Shown: one piece after another, positions 1-8,882 of the stretch
Numbering within the stretch: position 1 is the stretch's first letter
Layout: every line of letters begins with the position of its first letter
Source: a virus
DNA length: 64,000 nt
Strand: one strand, 5' to 3'
IMG/VR virus record: IMGVR_UViG_3300009136_000001
Span: 1-64,000 of that record
Notes under the pieces: model-generated
Databases searched by the model: none
Told to the model about the DNA's origin: nothing
The model's input: only the letters and a program-made list of their open reading frames with translations
Program-made: the position numbers and the translations under genes

Positions 1-68
1 ATATTATACATTTATATATATTCCCTATACTGTCTTTAAACCCCTAATAATATAATAACCAAGTGGAG

Positions 69-125
69 CTTTACGAGTGAAGTACGAGGAGCACGGAGTG
101 CGACGAAGTACGGTAACGAGTAAAG
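69..125. repeat. Nested imperfect palindrome in the left leader
   Basis: Three pairs of arms nest around one centre: CTTTAC (69-74) with GTAAAG (120-125), GTAC (82-85) with GTAC (108-111), and GCAC (91-94) with GTGC (98-101) around a GGA triloop. The purine-rich stretches between the arms do not pair. The same block also holds a direct repeat GAAGTACG at 79-86 and 105-112. It lies just upstream of a perfect TATAAT box and of the packaging operon, so a regulatory or terminal-structure role is likely, but none can be proven from sequence. Confidence 0.6.
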
Positions 126-134
126 GGACACTTG

Positions 135-140
135 TATAAT
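135..140 (+). promoter_or_regulatory. Candidate sigma70-type -10 box for the late operon
   Basis: A perfect TATAAT lies 55 bp upstream of the first coding region, with no recognisable -35 hexamer 16-18 bp upstream. A good -10 with a poor -35 is what is described for N4 late promoters, which host RNA polymerase uses with help from the phage ssDNA-binding protein. Further AT-rich -10-like strings occur at 26-31 and 51-56, so the choice is uncertain. Confidence 0.35.
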
Positions 141-194
141 AAATAATAGTCAGATATAAGAGGAACCTCAACCCAAACCCAATAAGAGTATCTG

Positions 195-884
195 ATGCAA
201 GTCACGAAAGACCTCCTCGTACAAAATATACCAAAAAAATTGAAGAGTGGAATTACGGATCAGTTTGTCGATACCGTGAACGATATGATTGAAGATCCCC
301 TGTTGAGGGAGGACTTCAAGGAAAACCTGATTAGCTATACTACGGTACTGGCTGATGGGCAGTTTACCCTGGAACAGTATTTGGATGCTGTGCATTACGT
401 GACTCATCGGATGATGGGAAGTGGAATCATGCAGGCTTACTCGAAGACGTTTCCTGAGCGGTACCAGAAGCTGGTGGATCGAGGGGCTTCGAATAAAGAC
501 ATCTCCAGTTTTTCCACCGCATATAATAAAAATAAGCTGGTGAATCTGATTGTCGAGCAATCGATGATCCCAACTCATATTCTGAATGTGGATACTCATC
601 AGCGGGCGATCAATAAGCTGGCTGAGATTATGGCGAATGAGGATGTGAGTTTCCGGGTGCAGGTGGATGCTGCTACCAGTTTGCTGACGCATCTGAAGTC
701 ACCGGAGGTGAGCAAGGTTCAGGTGGATGTGACGGTCAAGGATGATTCGATTAACGAGTTGAAACAGGTTACACTGGAGTTAGCCCAGCAGCAAAAGAAG
801 CTGTTGGAGTCAGGAGCAATGAATACCAAGGAAATGGCTGAGAGTTCAATAATTAAAACCATACCCGCAGAAGAGGTAGCATGA
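195..884 (+). CDS. Putative terminase small subunit
   Basis: A 229-residue, mostly helical, charged protein that is the first gene of the late block, with only two tiny genes between it and the large terminase subunit. Small terminase subunits recognise the concatemer DNA and hand it to the ATPase-nuclease. Residues about 105-175 (motif QRAINKLAEIM, then RVQVDAATSLL) resemble helical repeats of phage small subunits, followed by a coiled-coil-like Q/K-rich C-terminus. The N-terminal start ATG at 195 lacks a strong Shine-Dalgarno. The call rests mainly on position; no diagnostic motif is visible. Confidence 0.5.
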   Translation: MQVTKDLLVQNIPKKLKSGITDQFVDTVNDMIEDPLLREDFKENLISYTTVLADGQFTLEQYLDAVHYVTHRMMGSGIMQAYSKTFPERYQKLVDRGASNKDISSFSTAYNKNKLVNLIVEQSMIPTHILNVDTHQRAINKLAEIMANEDVSFRVQVDAATSLLTHLKSPEVSKVQVDVTVKDDSINELKQVTLELAQQQKKLLESGAMNTKEMAESSIIKTIPAEEVA

Positions 885-1111
885 GTAATATCGATAGCGA
901 GACCCGCACAGCACAACTGATTTTGAAAGGAACCCTTCACGAGATGGATCTGTCTAACCAGATTCTGGTTGAAGATACGCTAATAGCGCTACGCGACCTG
1001 GCAACCAAATTTCCGGATAGCATTGAATTCGCTACCACCCTGTTCATGATGGAACTGTCAGTGGTGGAGGATGCGATAGCTCCGCCTGATGGGGTTGAGA
1101 TACATGGATGA
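881..1111 (+). CDS. Small hypothetical protein
   Basis: A 76-residue protein whose ATG overlaps the previous stop by 4 nt (ATGA) and is preceded by a good ribosome site (GAGGTAGC). It is acidic and predicted helical, with no recognised motif. It sits inside the packaging operon between the putative small terminase and the large subunit, so a packaging accessory role is possible but unsupported. Confidence 0.7.
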   Translation: MSNIDSETRTAQLILKGTLHEMDLSNQILVEDTLIALRDLATKFPDSIEFATTLFMMELSVVEDAIAPPDGVEIHG

Positions 1112-1331
1112 TTATGAGGATGGGTTCGACTCCGAAGGAGTCATTGAATTCATTGAAGCCATGTTCCCAAAGATCGATCACTTCAAATGTGACTCGATCG
1201 ATGATGAGGGTTTCTGTGGGCATGTTATGGCTTCGGCGTATCCCCCGGAGGAACGGAGCTGTCTGCTGGCGAGGGATCTTGCCAAGACTTGTAAACATCG
1301 TCGCATATCCGAGATAAATCTCAATGCCTGA
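1104..1331 (+). CDS. Small cysteine-containing hypothetical protein
   Basis: A 75-residue acidic protein starting at the ATG at 1104, which overlaps the preceding stop by 8 nt. An in-frame codon at 1089 would extend it by five residues but has less support. Four cysteines (FKC, GFC, SC, KTC) and a nearby CKHRR could bind a metal, but spacing does not match a named zinc finger. It ends 8 nt inside the large terminase gene. An overlapping reading frame at 1108-1317 was judged a shadow because this frame links both neighbours by short overlaps. Confidence 0.6.
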   Translation: MDDYEDGFDSEGVIEFIEAMFPKIDHFKCDSIDDEGFCGHVMASAYPPEERSCLLARDLAKTCKHRRISEINLNA

Positions 1332-2904
1332 AAAGCGTAAAGTCGAAGAGTGGTTGAACGATGTAGACTACCTCAAAGACATCCACTACATGCCAACCCA
1401 GTTTGGTCTGAAGTTTATCAACTTCATCAAACTGGTGAATGGTGAAGAGGGAGAGGAAAATGTGTCCCCGGTATTACATTACCGGATGTTGGATCAGGTC
1501 TCCGGTCAGCGACAGGATATTGTCAACATGGTTTATCGTGGGGCGGCGAAGACCACCCTGCTTGCGGAATATCTGTTTCTGTACATAGCGGTCTACGGTG
1601 AGATCGATGGATTCGGCGAGGTACCCCTCGCCTTGTACGTGTCGGACAGCATCGACAACGGTGTCAAGAACATGCGTAAGAACCTTGAGTATCGCTGGGA
1701 AAACAGCGAATTCTTGCAGAAATATCTGCCTGAGACTCGGTTCACAGACGTACGTTGGGAATTTACAAACAGCTCAGGTGGAAACCTGGTTGTCAAGGGC
1801 TACGGTGCCAAGACAGGTGTTCGTGGTACGAAAGAAAAAGGTCAGCGTCCTGTGTTGGCTGTGCTCGATGACTTGGTTTCGGATGACGATGCAAGATCTG
1901 AGACAGTAATCGCTGCCATTGAGGACACGGTTTACAAGGCAATCGACTACGCTCTGCATCCGAAGCGGAAAAAGACCATCTGGTCAGGAACTCCGTTCAA
2001 CTCCAGAGATCCGCTGTACAAGGCTGTAGAGTCAGGTGCATGGTATGTGAACGTCTACCCGGTATGTAACGAGTTCCCGTGCGCCAAGGAAGATTTCGTT
2101 GGATCCTGGGGTGATCGATTCACCTACGAGTACGTTCTGGGTCAATATCTGAAGGCGAAAAGACAGGGCAAGCTACATACGTTTAACCAGGAAATGATGC
2201 TCCGCATCATGTCGGACGAAGAGAGACTCGTCCCCGATCACAAAATTTTATGGTACAGTCGGAAGGAGCTGCTGAGGAATCGCGGCAAGTATAATTTCTA
2301 TATCACCACTGACTTCGCTACCAGCGAGGACGATGCTTCGGATTACAGCGTCATCTCGGTCTGGGCTGTCAACCATCAGGATCATTGGTTCTGGGTTGAC
2401 GGGATTTGCAAGCGACAGCTGATGACCCAGAATATCGACGATCTGTTTCGTTTGGTTCAGAAGTACAATCCTCAGGAAGTCGGGGTAGAGATCTCCGGGC
2501 AACAGAAGGGCTTCATCTCTTGGATCCAAAAAGAAATGATGACGCGGAACAACCACTTCACTCTGGCTCGGGAAGAGAACGCAAGGGATCCAGGACTGAA
2601 ACCAAACACGAACAAGGTTGTCAGATTCCAGATCGTAGTTCCTTGGTTCCATCTGGAACGGATGCACTTCCCTGAGGAATTGGAGGAGAGCGAGGAAATG
2701 ATCGAGTGCATGGACGAGCTTCGGTTGGCTTCGGCTGGTGGGTTGAAAGCCAAGCAAGATGATTTCCTCGACACGATATCTCAGCTGGGAAGCCTGAATT
2801 ATTGGCTCCCATCCGAGGAAATCCCGTTCAGCGACGAGGATATGGACATGGATCCAGATTTCTATCCAGAATATCAGTCCACTGGCAGTTCATATGTTGT
2901 ATAA
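1324..2904 (+). CDS. terL: Terminase large subunit (packaging ATPase-nuclease)
   Basis: The DNA-packaging motor, 526 residues. The N-terminal ATPase has a Walker A variant RGAAKTT at residues 72-78 and Walker B LAVLDDL with acidic residues at 182-183. The C-terminal RNase H-like nuclease starts at ITTDFA (Asp 330), with VGVEIS near 388 and a final acidic pair in KQDDFLDT near 475. Length and motif order match complete TerL proteins of podoviruses. It overlaps the small gene upstream by 8 nt and is followed by a 45-bp gap with the AACAGG leader that recurs elsewhere in the window. Confidence 0.95.
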   Translation: MPEKRKVEEWLNDVDYLKDIHYMPTQFGLKFINFIKLVNGEEGEENVSPVLHYRMLDQVSGQRQDIVNMVYRGAAKTTLLAEYLFLYIAVYGEIDGFGEVPLALYVSDSIDNGVKNMRKNLEYRWENSEFLQKYLPETRFTDVRWEFTNSSGGNLVVKGYGAKTGVRGTKEKGQRPVLAVLDDLVSDDDARSETVIAAIEDTVYKAIDYALHPKRKKTIWSGTPFNSRDPLYKAVESGAWYVNVYPVCNEFPCAKEDFVGSWGDRFTYEYVLGQYLKAKRQGKLHTFNQEMMLRIMSDEERLVPDHKILWYSRKELLRNRGKYNFYITTDFATSEDDASDYSVISVWAVNHQDHWFWVDGICKRQLMTQNIDDLFRLVQKYNPQEVGVEISGQQKGFISWIQKEMMTRNNHFTLAREENARDPGLKPNTNKVVRFQIVVPWFHLERMHFPEELEESEEMIECMDELRLASAGGLKAKQDDFLDTISQLGSLNYWLPSEEIPFSDEDMDMDPDFYPEYQSTGSSYVV

Positions 2905-2949
2905 TCTACGCATTCAGATATATTGACGGTTCATAACAGGTAAAATTCC

Positions 2950-3576
2950 ATGCTCGTATCCGACGTAATCCAATTCGCCATAGCCGGAGAGATCCAGCAG
3001 CTCAAAGTTGCTGAGGTCGGTACCGAAGATGCTGACGCAAAAGCGAATATCGTAACACTGATCTCCTACATCAACCAGGGGATCATCGCATTGTACAAAA
3101 AATTCGGTCTCGCTCACCAATCGCGGACACTCGATGCGGTAATCGACGGGGCAACGTACGTCATGCCTTCGGATTACCTGTACATGATCTACGCCATGGA
3201 CAATGAAGACCTGGAAATCCCGATCAATGACGAATTCTCCGACTATTCAATTTTTGAGCCTGCACCATTTTCGGTCTTCGTCGTAAAAGACGACGACAAG
3301 TACGACACCAGTACCGATATCTACATCACCTACGTAGCGGTACCCCCGTTACTGACGGCAACGACTGATACTGTGCCGCTTACCTACCAATTTCTGGAAG
3401 CTCTGCTGATGTACGTTTCATATAAGGCGCATTCGCCCACAGATTCCAGTTCACCCGACCCACAAAACAACCATTACGTGAAATATCTGGGAGCTGTGCG
3501 TGAAATCAAGAATGACGGGCTGCTGACAGCTGATAACCAATCCAATTACAAGCATGATGCGCGTGGATTTGGTTAA
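2950..3576 (+). CDS. Head-tail adaptor-like protein
   Basis: A 208-residue protein. Its features (a helical N-terminus with YINQGIIALYKKFG, a beta stretch with YVMPSDYLYMIYA, then a C-terminal helix pair LTYQFLEALLMYVSYKAH) match the phage adaptor/connector type found next to terminase or portal genes in marine podoviruses. Such proteins bridge the portal and tail. The start is preceded by AACAGGTAAAATTCC, a plausible ribosome site, and the stop overlaps the next ATG (TAATG). Function is inferred from fold-like pattern and place. Confidence 0.55.
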   Translation: MLVSDVIQFAIAGEIQQLKVAEVGTEDADAKANIVTLISYINQGIIALYKKFGLAHQSRTLDAVIDGATYVMPSDYLYMIYAMDNEDLEIPINDEFSDYSIFEPAPFSVFVVKDDDKYDTSTDIYITYVAVPPLLTATTDTVPLTYQFLEALLMYVSYKAHSPTDSSSPDPQNNHYVKYLGAVREIKNDGLLTADNQSNYKHDARGFG

Positions 3577-5096
3577 TGGCGCACAATGACGGGAAATTAA
3601 GCCCGCAACTCGGGGGTGGGGGTGATGCTCAGTCATTAATCCCTGATCCTGATCCGTATATCGCGGATAATCTGGATGTTGAGACAGATGGTTCGGAAAT
3701 TGGCGCGATTCTGGTCAAAGAAGCAGATGGTATTTGGCGACCGAACAATATCCTGAACCAAGGACTTGAACGGCAGATATTAGTCCAACAATCTGACACC
3801 CCACTGGATTTTGCGTGGGAGACATTATTTGATAACAGGATTCTTCCCATGGCTCAAGTCTGCGTTGACTATAAATACACCAAGGTTAACGAAACCACAG
3901 TACGTTGGGACGATATCGATCTGACCTTCACATTCCCTGTAGGTCGAACAGTCTCGATCCAAGAAGGCACGACTTATTCGATCGGGGAAGTCCAAACATC
4001 AGTATACGCCGCAGGTGATACCACCATCACATTGACCATGAGTCAGAACACTATTCCTGCAGTGATGGATGTGACCTGTGCAATGGGTAGCACGGATTCC
4101 TGGCAGACAGTCACCGATTCCGATCCAACTGCTGGTGCGAATCTGACAGCTATCGCTGTAAACAAAAATCTCGGGGTCACCACTTGGCTGATTGGTACAG
4201 CTCAGGGCGACATCTACCGATCGATCGATTCCGGGAACACCTGGACACGATTTGAAACATTCATCACAGGCGGGATCTCTGCAATCCATTGGCATGAGTA
4301 CTACCAAGCTTGGTACATTGGATCCACAGGCGGAGATATCCGGTATTCACTTAGCGATGGGCAGACCTGGCTGGCAACAGTTAATAATCCAGGGGATACT
4401 GAAGCAGTTGCTATCACTTCGATTGAAGGTGGGCAGTCAGGAAGCTTGAACGCAGGCAACTACGTTTACTTTGCGATGCCTGGTTCTATTACTCCGACCT
4501 ATCGTATGCAATGGCATACAACTGTGGATTTCTCCGATGCAGTTGGCTGGTATACCACCATCATGTACCCACACAAGATGTATTACAATCCACTGTCTGC
4601 AGATATTGAAATGCTCCACCGATCAAACAGTGCCACCTACAGAGACACATTGGGTCGGATCTACAACAGCATTTCTTGGCAGCAAACAGATACGACTTTC
4701 CTCATACCGAACACTTCGTCTGGGCATCTTGGTCTGATGATGGGTGTCCATGGACGACTGTTTATTGGCAACGACGGTATCGGAAATTACTTCTTGCATC
4801 AAACGGATGATACAGCTGGAGGCGTAAGTACTGCCATGAACAACCCGGTTGATTACCTATTCAATGGGGCAGTACCGAATGACATGGCTTTTAGCAACGT
4901 GGTTCGGGTAGCAGTAATCGTCGGCAACAACGGACAGATATCATACAGCCCGGATTACGGAGTTACATGGTACAACGTCCCGAATGCTTTCGGCACAGAG
5001 AACATCAATGCTATCGCTCGAAGCGAGGACGACGGAAAATTTATTGCAGTGGGTAATGGTGGAATCATTGCACAGTCACTGACCGGGTTGTTCTAA
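3576..5096 (+). CDS. Tail spike/fibre protein with BNR (Asp-box) propeller
   Basis: A 506-residue protein. The first 130 residues form an attachment-like region (PDPYIADNLDVETDG, typical of fibre N-termini). From about residue 180 on there are Asp-box repeats of the sialidase/BNR type: SIDSGNTW, SLSDGQTW and SPDYGVTW. Such repeats build beta-propellers that bind or, rarely, cleave glycans; no sialidase catalytic arginine triad could be assigned. It is a tandem paralogue of the next gene, whose C-terminus ends with the same SEDDG-F-A pattern. A surface receptor-binding role is inferred. Confidence 0.7.
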   Translation: MAHNDGKLSPQLGGGGDAQSLIPDPDPYIADNLDVETDGSEIGAILVKEADGIWRPNNILNQGLERQILVQQSDTPLDFAWETLFDNRILPMAQVCVDYKYTKVNETTVRWDDIDLTFTFPVGRTVSIQEGTTYSIGEVQTSVYAAGDTTITLTMSQNTIPAVMDVTCAMGSTDSWQTVTDSDPTAGANLTAIAVNKNLGVTTWLIGTAQGDIYRSIDSGNTWTRFETFITGGISAIHWHEYYQAWYIGSTGGDIRYSLSDGQTWLATVNNPGDTEAVAITSIEGGQSGSLNAGNYVYFAMPGSITPTYRMQWHTTVDFSDAVGWYTTIMYPHKMYYNPLSADIEMLHRSNSATYRDTLGRIYNSISWQQTDTTFLIPNTSSGHLGLMMGVHGRLFIGNDGIGNYFLHQTDDTAGGVSTAMNNPVDYLFNGAVPNDMAFSNVVRVAVIVGNNGQISYSPDYGVTWYNVPNAFGTENINAIARSEDDGKFIAVGNGGIIAQSLTGLF

Positions 5097-7033
5097 TGTC
5101 CCGGAATAATCTACGCTACCAAGATTTGGGGATGGGGCCGGATACCGCTATTGTCGGTACCAATGAGCCTTACCTCGAATTCATCTCCCAAGGCGAAGCT
5201 ACATCGGTCAACGATCTGCCGACTGTCGTCGGCATCTCTGTTGACCAAGATTTCCTTATCGTCTACATCCCCGGAACTGGGCATCGAAAGATACTGATTG
5301 AGGATGTTGGCGAGTTCTTCCCGACAGGGGGAACCACTGGGCAGATTCTGATCAAGGACAGCAATGCTGACTACGATGTCAGCTGGCAAGCGATTCCCTC
5401 AGGTGGCATAGTCGATGCTGGAGATCAAGTCACTCTAAATGGTGATGTAGCTGGATTCGGCTTATTCGATGCCAACGGTGATGTTACCGTAACAGCCTCA
5501 CTCACGCTACCCAATGTGACCCTAATTGATGGCGGCACAGCCTTCAGTTCATTTGATCCAGAGATTACTGGCCCCTATGGAGTTCTGGGATTACACCCGG
5601 CAGGTGGCGTAGCTGGACAGACGCTCGGCAAGATTACCGCTACAGATCAGGATGTCGGCTGGGTTGACCGGGCAGAGTGGATAGTCTGTGGGTATGAAGC
5701 AGGTGCCGCGTCACTCACTACAAATTTGAAGACCTTGGAATTTACTGGCCCAGGAGTGCAGCTCTCTTCACCCTCGGCAGGGCATATCGTGGTTGAGATT
5801 GATAATTACCCGATTGTTGATGGAACTGAGTTCTGTCCGGGGTATCCATTCACATATGTCAGCACGACTGCATGGCGTGTTGAAAACATTGACCGATCTG
5901 CTTTGTTCTCGGTAGGAAAGCGACTACGTTTTGTCGACGGTGCTCAGGAGTATTTCGGGGTAATCGCATCAGTGATATTCACCGCTGGAAATACTGACAT
6001 CACAATGACTATGGAAAATGGTCAAGTGCTCACGAATACTATCCAGGATGTCTGTATTACTCGGGGCATCAACGGCTGGCAGTTGATCAACAAGACTCCA
6101 ATCGGCCCATACCAAATGAAGGCGATTGCCGTAGGTAAGATTGGTACTACAGTTTGGTGGGTTATCGTTGGACAGAAAGGTGAGGCAGCCGTATCCAGTG
6201 ACAAAGGACAGAACTGGACAATTGTCGATATCCCGACTTCTGATAATCTAACTGCGGTATGTTACACCCCTGTAGACGAGATGTTCTTCGCGTGCAGTGA
6301 CGGTGACTCGCAAATATTTCAGACTACTGACGCCCTCAACTGGGGTGGTGGATACAATGCGGATCTCGCAACTGCTGCTACAATTAATAATGGTGGGCAG
6401 TGTTATGAAATAATGTGGTCGGAAATCGATGATCGGCTATACGTTTTATGGAATGGTGATAGTTCCTCTGGAGATGAATTCCACCAATTTTGCTGGTCAG
6501 CGGATCTTGGGGTTACTTGGCAGGTCGCCTATTCACTCACTACCCGTGATGCTACCTATGCTGATCTCCAATTATCAAACGATGGAAATTATGAAGTCAC
6601 TACCTATCTCGATACCCTGCGGGATTGGGGTACCCAAGGAATCTACACGATCCCGAACGACGGAAAATGTACTAACATTCTTCTTCTGCCCAGTAATCGA
6701 GGATGGTGCGCTTTTGATGATCTCGGACAGAATATGTTTACTTCTGTCATCAATGGGCAAACTGGTTGGGGCTTAGCGACTGATAGTGTTCTCTTCTCAG
6801 GCCAGCGAGTATACCAAGCAGTTCAATCAATCTTGTTGGATCCTCTGATTGTAGTCACTGGGCCGAACGGTAAGATTGCTGTTTCTACTGATGACGGAGA
6901 TACCTTCACCGAAGTGAGTACAGGATTTAGCGTGACCGAAGATGTTATTGGTTTGGAATACAGCGAAGACGATGGGCAATTCATTGCCATCTCTGCAAAT
7001 GAAATAGCAGTATCAGTAAGTGGTACCAACTAA
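5096..7033 (+). CDS. Tail spike/fibre protein with BNR propeller, paralogue of preceding gene
   Basis: A 645-residue protein with Asp-box motifs SSDKGQNW, SADLGVTW and STDDGDTF in its C-terminal half and a fibre-like N-terminal region (residues 1-200) rich in short beta strands and including TGGTTGQILIKDSN, common in phage fibres. The C-terminal ~400 residues align by eye with the preceding protein, with conserved DITMTM/TTITLTM strands before the propeller, so the two genes arose by tandem duplication and divergence. It is coupled to its neighbours by TAATG junctions. Confidence 0.7.
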   Translation: MSRNNLRYQDLGMGPDTAIVGTNEPYLEFISQGEATSVNDLPTVVGISVDQDFLIVYIPGTGHRKILIEDVGEFFPTGGTTGQILIKDSNADYDVSWQAIPSGGIVDAGDQVTLNGDVAGFGLFDANGDVTVTASLTLPNVTLIDGGTAFSSFDPEITGPYGVLGLHPAGGVAGQTLGKITATDQDVGWVDRAEWIVCGYEAGAASLTTNLKTLEFTGPGVQLSSPSAGHIVVEIDNYPIVDGTEFCPGYPFTYVSTTAWRVENIDRSALFSVGKRLRFVDGAQEYFGVIASVIFTAGNTDITMTMENGQVLTNTIQDVCITRGINGWQLINKTPIGPYQMKAIAVGKIGTTVWWVIVGQKGEAAVSSDKGQNWTIVDIPTSDNLTAVCYTPVDEMFFACSDGDSQIFQTTDALNWGGGYNADLATAATINNGGQCYEIMWSEIDDRLYVLWNGDSSSGDEFHQFCWSADLGVTWQVAYSLTTRDATYADLQLSNDGNYEVTTYLDTLRDWGTQGIYTIPNDGKCTNILLLPSNRGWCAFDDLGQNMFTSVINGQTGWGLATDSVLFSGQRVYQAVQSILLDPLIVVTGPNGKIAVSTDDGDTFTEVSTGFSVTEDVIGLEYSEDDGQFIAISANEIAVSVSGTN

Positions 7034-7395
7034 TGGCTGAAGTACGGATCAAGATTAGGAATGACCTCGCCTCGCAATGGGTTCTGGCGAACCCAGTGCT
7101 CAGCCGAGGTGAACCCGGATTTGAGCATGATACAGGGAAATTAAAGGTCGGAGATGGTGTTACTTCGTGGATAAGTCTGCCATACTGGATCGATGAACTT
7201 ACAACAGTCAGTGTTTCGTCTATTGTCTACGTACAGTCATCTCCTCCTTCCAGCCCAGCTGATGGGTGGTTATGGCTTAATAACACAACTGGTGAGTTAT
7301 CTATTTACACGCTTGGTGCCTGGGAGAATATGGTCAGCAAGCAAGAATTAGCATCTGATACAGGTGCACTCGATATCAACGCAGGATACTTTTAA
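7033..7395 (+). CDS. Short fibre protein with Mtd-like N-terminal module
   Basis: A 120-residue protein starting AEVRIKIRNDLASQW and continuing PVLSRGEPGFEHDTGKLKVG, the pattern of the N-terminal attachment module found in the Bordetella phage major tropism determinant and many fibres. Here that module forms nearly the whole protein, with only a short tail containing SSPPSSPADGWLWLN. It could be a base or collar piece that docks the longer fibres, or a fibre base whose distal part is supplied by other proteins. TAATG couplings on both sides. Confidence 0.6.
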   Translation: MAEVRIKIRNDLASQWVLANPVLSRGEPGFEHDTGKLKVGDGVTSWISLPYWIDELTTVSVSSIVYVQSSPPSSPADGWLWLNNTTGELSIYTLGAWENMVSKQELASDTGALDINAGYF

Positions 7396-8873
7396 TGGCT
7401 AATGAAATTCGGATCAAGAGATCCACCTCCACCAATACTCCGTCTTCGCTGTCACAAGGCGAACTTGCTTACAGTGAGTCGGCATCTCCAAATGGTATTG
7501 GTGAACTGTTCATCGGGATATCTGGAGCGTCACTCGAAAAGATCGGTGGTGCTTCTGCAGTCTACGATGAAGACTTCTCTGCAAACGGTTTCCTTCGCCG
7601 GACAGCGGCTGGTGTCTATACGACTGACACGGCAATCAATCTTGCCTCCCAAGTTACAGGGGATCTCCCGGTCGGGAATCTGGACAGCGGAACATCAGCT
7701 TCATCTGCTACATTCTGGCGAGGTGACGGTACCTGGGCAACCCCTGCAGGATCAGGTGACGTAAGCTTCAATGCTGGCACAGCTCCAGCTGACAATGCGC
7801 TGGTTCGCTTCGATGGCGTATCCGGTACAGTCATCCAGGAATCTGCAATCATAATTGACGATTCCGAGAATGTCTCGGGCATGGGTACACTTGCTGTAGG
7901 TGTGATCACTCAGTCTGGAGCAACCCTTGATGCAACTTACGCAGCTCTCGCGCATGAGCATGATGCGTTTGATCGACCTACCAGTGTTGAATCTGGTGCT
8001 ACCGTATTCAGTAATATCATAGTTTTGAATGGTATCACCACAGGCATAGCAACCCGAGAACTGACAGCAGCCGACATATCGGCTCTGCCGATTGGAGGCG
8101 GAACTCTGACAGGTTTCTTGACCTTGGATGCTGACCCTACTGCAGCACTTCATGCAGCTACCAAACAATATGTCGACAACGTAGCCTCAGGACTTTCAAG
8201 CAAAGTTGCTGTTCGCGTTGCCACAGCCGCAACTCTGCCTGCGTACACTCAAGCTGGAGCCGGAGCAGGTGCAACCCTTACTGCTGACTCAGTTGGTGTT
8301 GTCACTGTTGACGGCGAAGATCTGACAGCTGCGAATAGCTTCGCGGTTGGTGATCGTGTTCTGGTACAGCACGGTACAGCTGCTGATCAAGGTATATACG
8401 AAATCACTACCCTGTCAGCTGCAGGCGCAGCGCTGGTACTGACACGTACTGCCGACGCAGACGAAACCAGTGAGTTAGAATCTGCTCACGTATTCGTAAA
8501 CGAAGGTACTGCGAATGCTGATACCAGCTGGACACAGACTGCTACTGTAACGACTGTTGATACAACCTCACAAGTCTGGGTACAGTTCTCATCTGCGGGC
8601 ATCCACACTGCATCGTCTATCGGTGCCACTTACCACATCTGGAAGCAGACCACAGGTAACGACGAAGAATTTCGTGGACTCCTGAATGCGACTAACGGTG
8701 GTATGGCACTCTCACTGGGTACCAATGATATATCCCTGGCGATAGCTATCGATAATCTAACTGATGTCAATGCTGCCACTGATGGCACAGCTGATTATGT
8801 TGGTTTCTATGATGCAGGAGTTGGCACTCGAAAAACCCTCATCAATAACTTATTGGATGGTGGCTCTTTTTAG
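7395..8873 (+). CDS. Tail fibre protein with repeated attachment module
   Basis: A 492-residue protein that begins NEIRIKRSTSTNTPSSLSQG and ELAYSE, a variant of the module shared with both neighbours. The rest is Ala/Thr/Ser/Gly-rich with short strands; LTLDADPTAALHAATKQYVD (about residue 245) is a phrase common in phage fibre shafts. No enzymatic motif was seen. It ends 9 nt before the next gene, which has a strong AGGAG ribosome site, hinting that the next protein is made at a high level. Confidence 0.7.
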   Translation: MANEIRIKRSTSTNTPSSLSQGELAYSESASPNGIGELFIGISGASLEKIGGASAVYDEDFSANGFLRRTAAGVYTTDTAINLASQVTGDLPVGNLDSGTSASSATFWRGDGTWATPAGSGDVSFNAGTAPADNALVRFDGVSGTVIQESAIIIDDSENVSGMGTLAVGVITQSGATLDATYAALAHEHDAFDRPTSVESGATVFSNIIVLNGITTGIATRELTAADISALPIGGGTLTGFLTLDADPTAALHAATKQYVDNVASGLSSKVAVRVATAATLPAYTQAGAGAGATLTADSVGVVTVDGEDLTAANSFAVGDRVLVQHGTAADQGIYEITTLSAAGAALVLTRTADADETSELESAHVFVNEGTANADTSWTQTATVTTVDTTSQVWVQFSSAGIHTASSIGATYHIWKQTTGNDEEFRGLLNATNGGMALSLGTNDISLAIAIDNLTDVNAATDGTADYVGFYDAGVGTRKTLINNLLDGGSF

Positions 8874-8882
8874 GAGAATCTC

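Noticed and set aside
1108-1317. A 69-codon + strand frame overlapping 1104-1331
   Set aside because: It has no link to neighbouring stops or starts, is basic and low in order, and the 1104 frame fits short overlaps on both sides.
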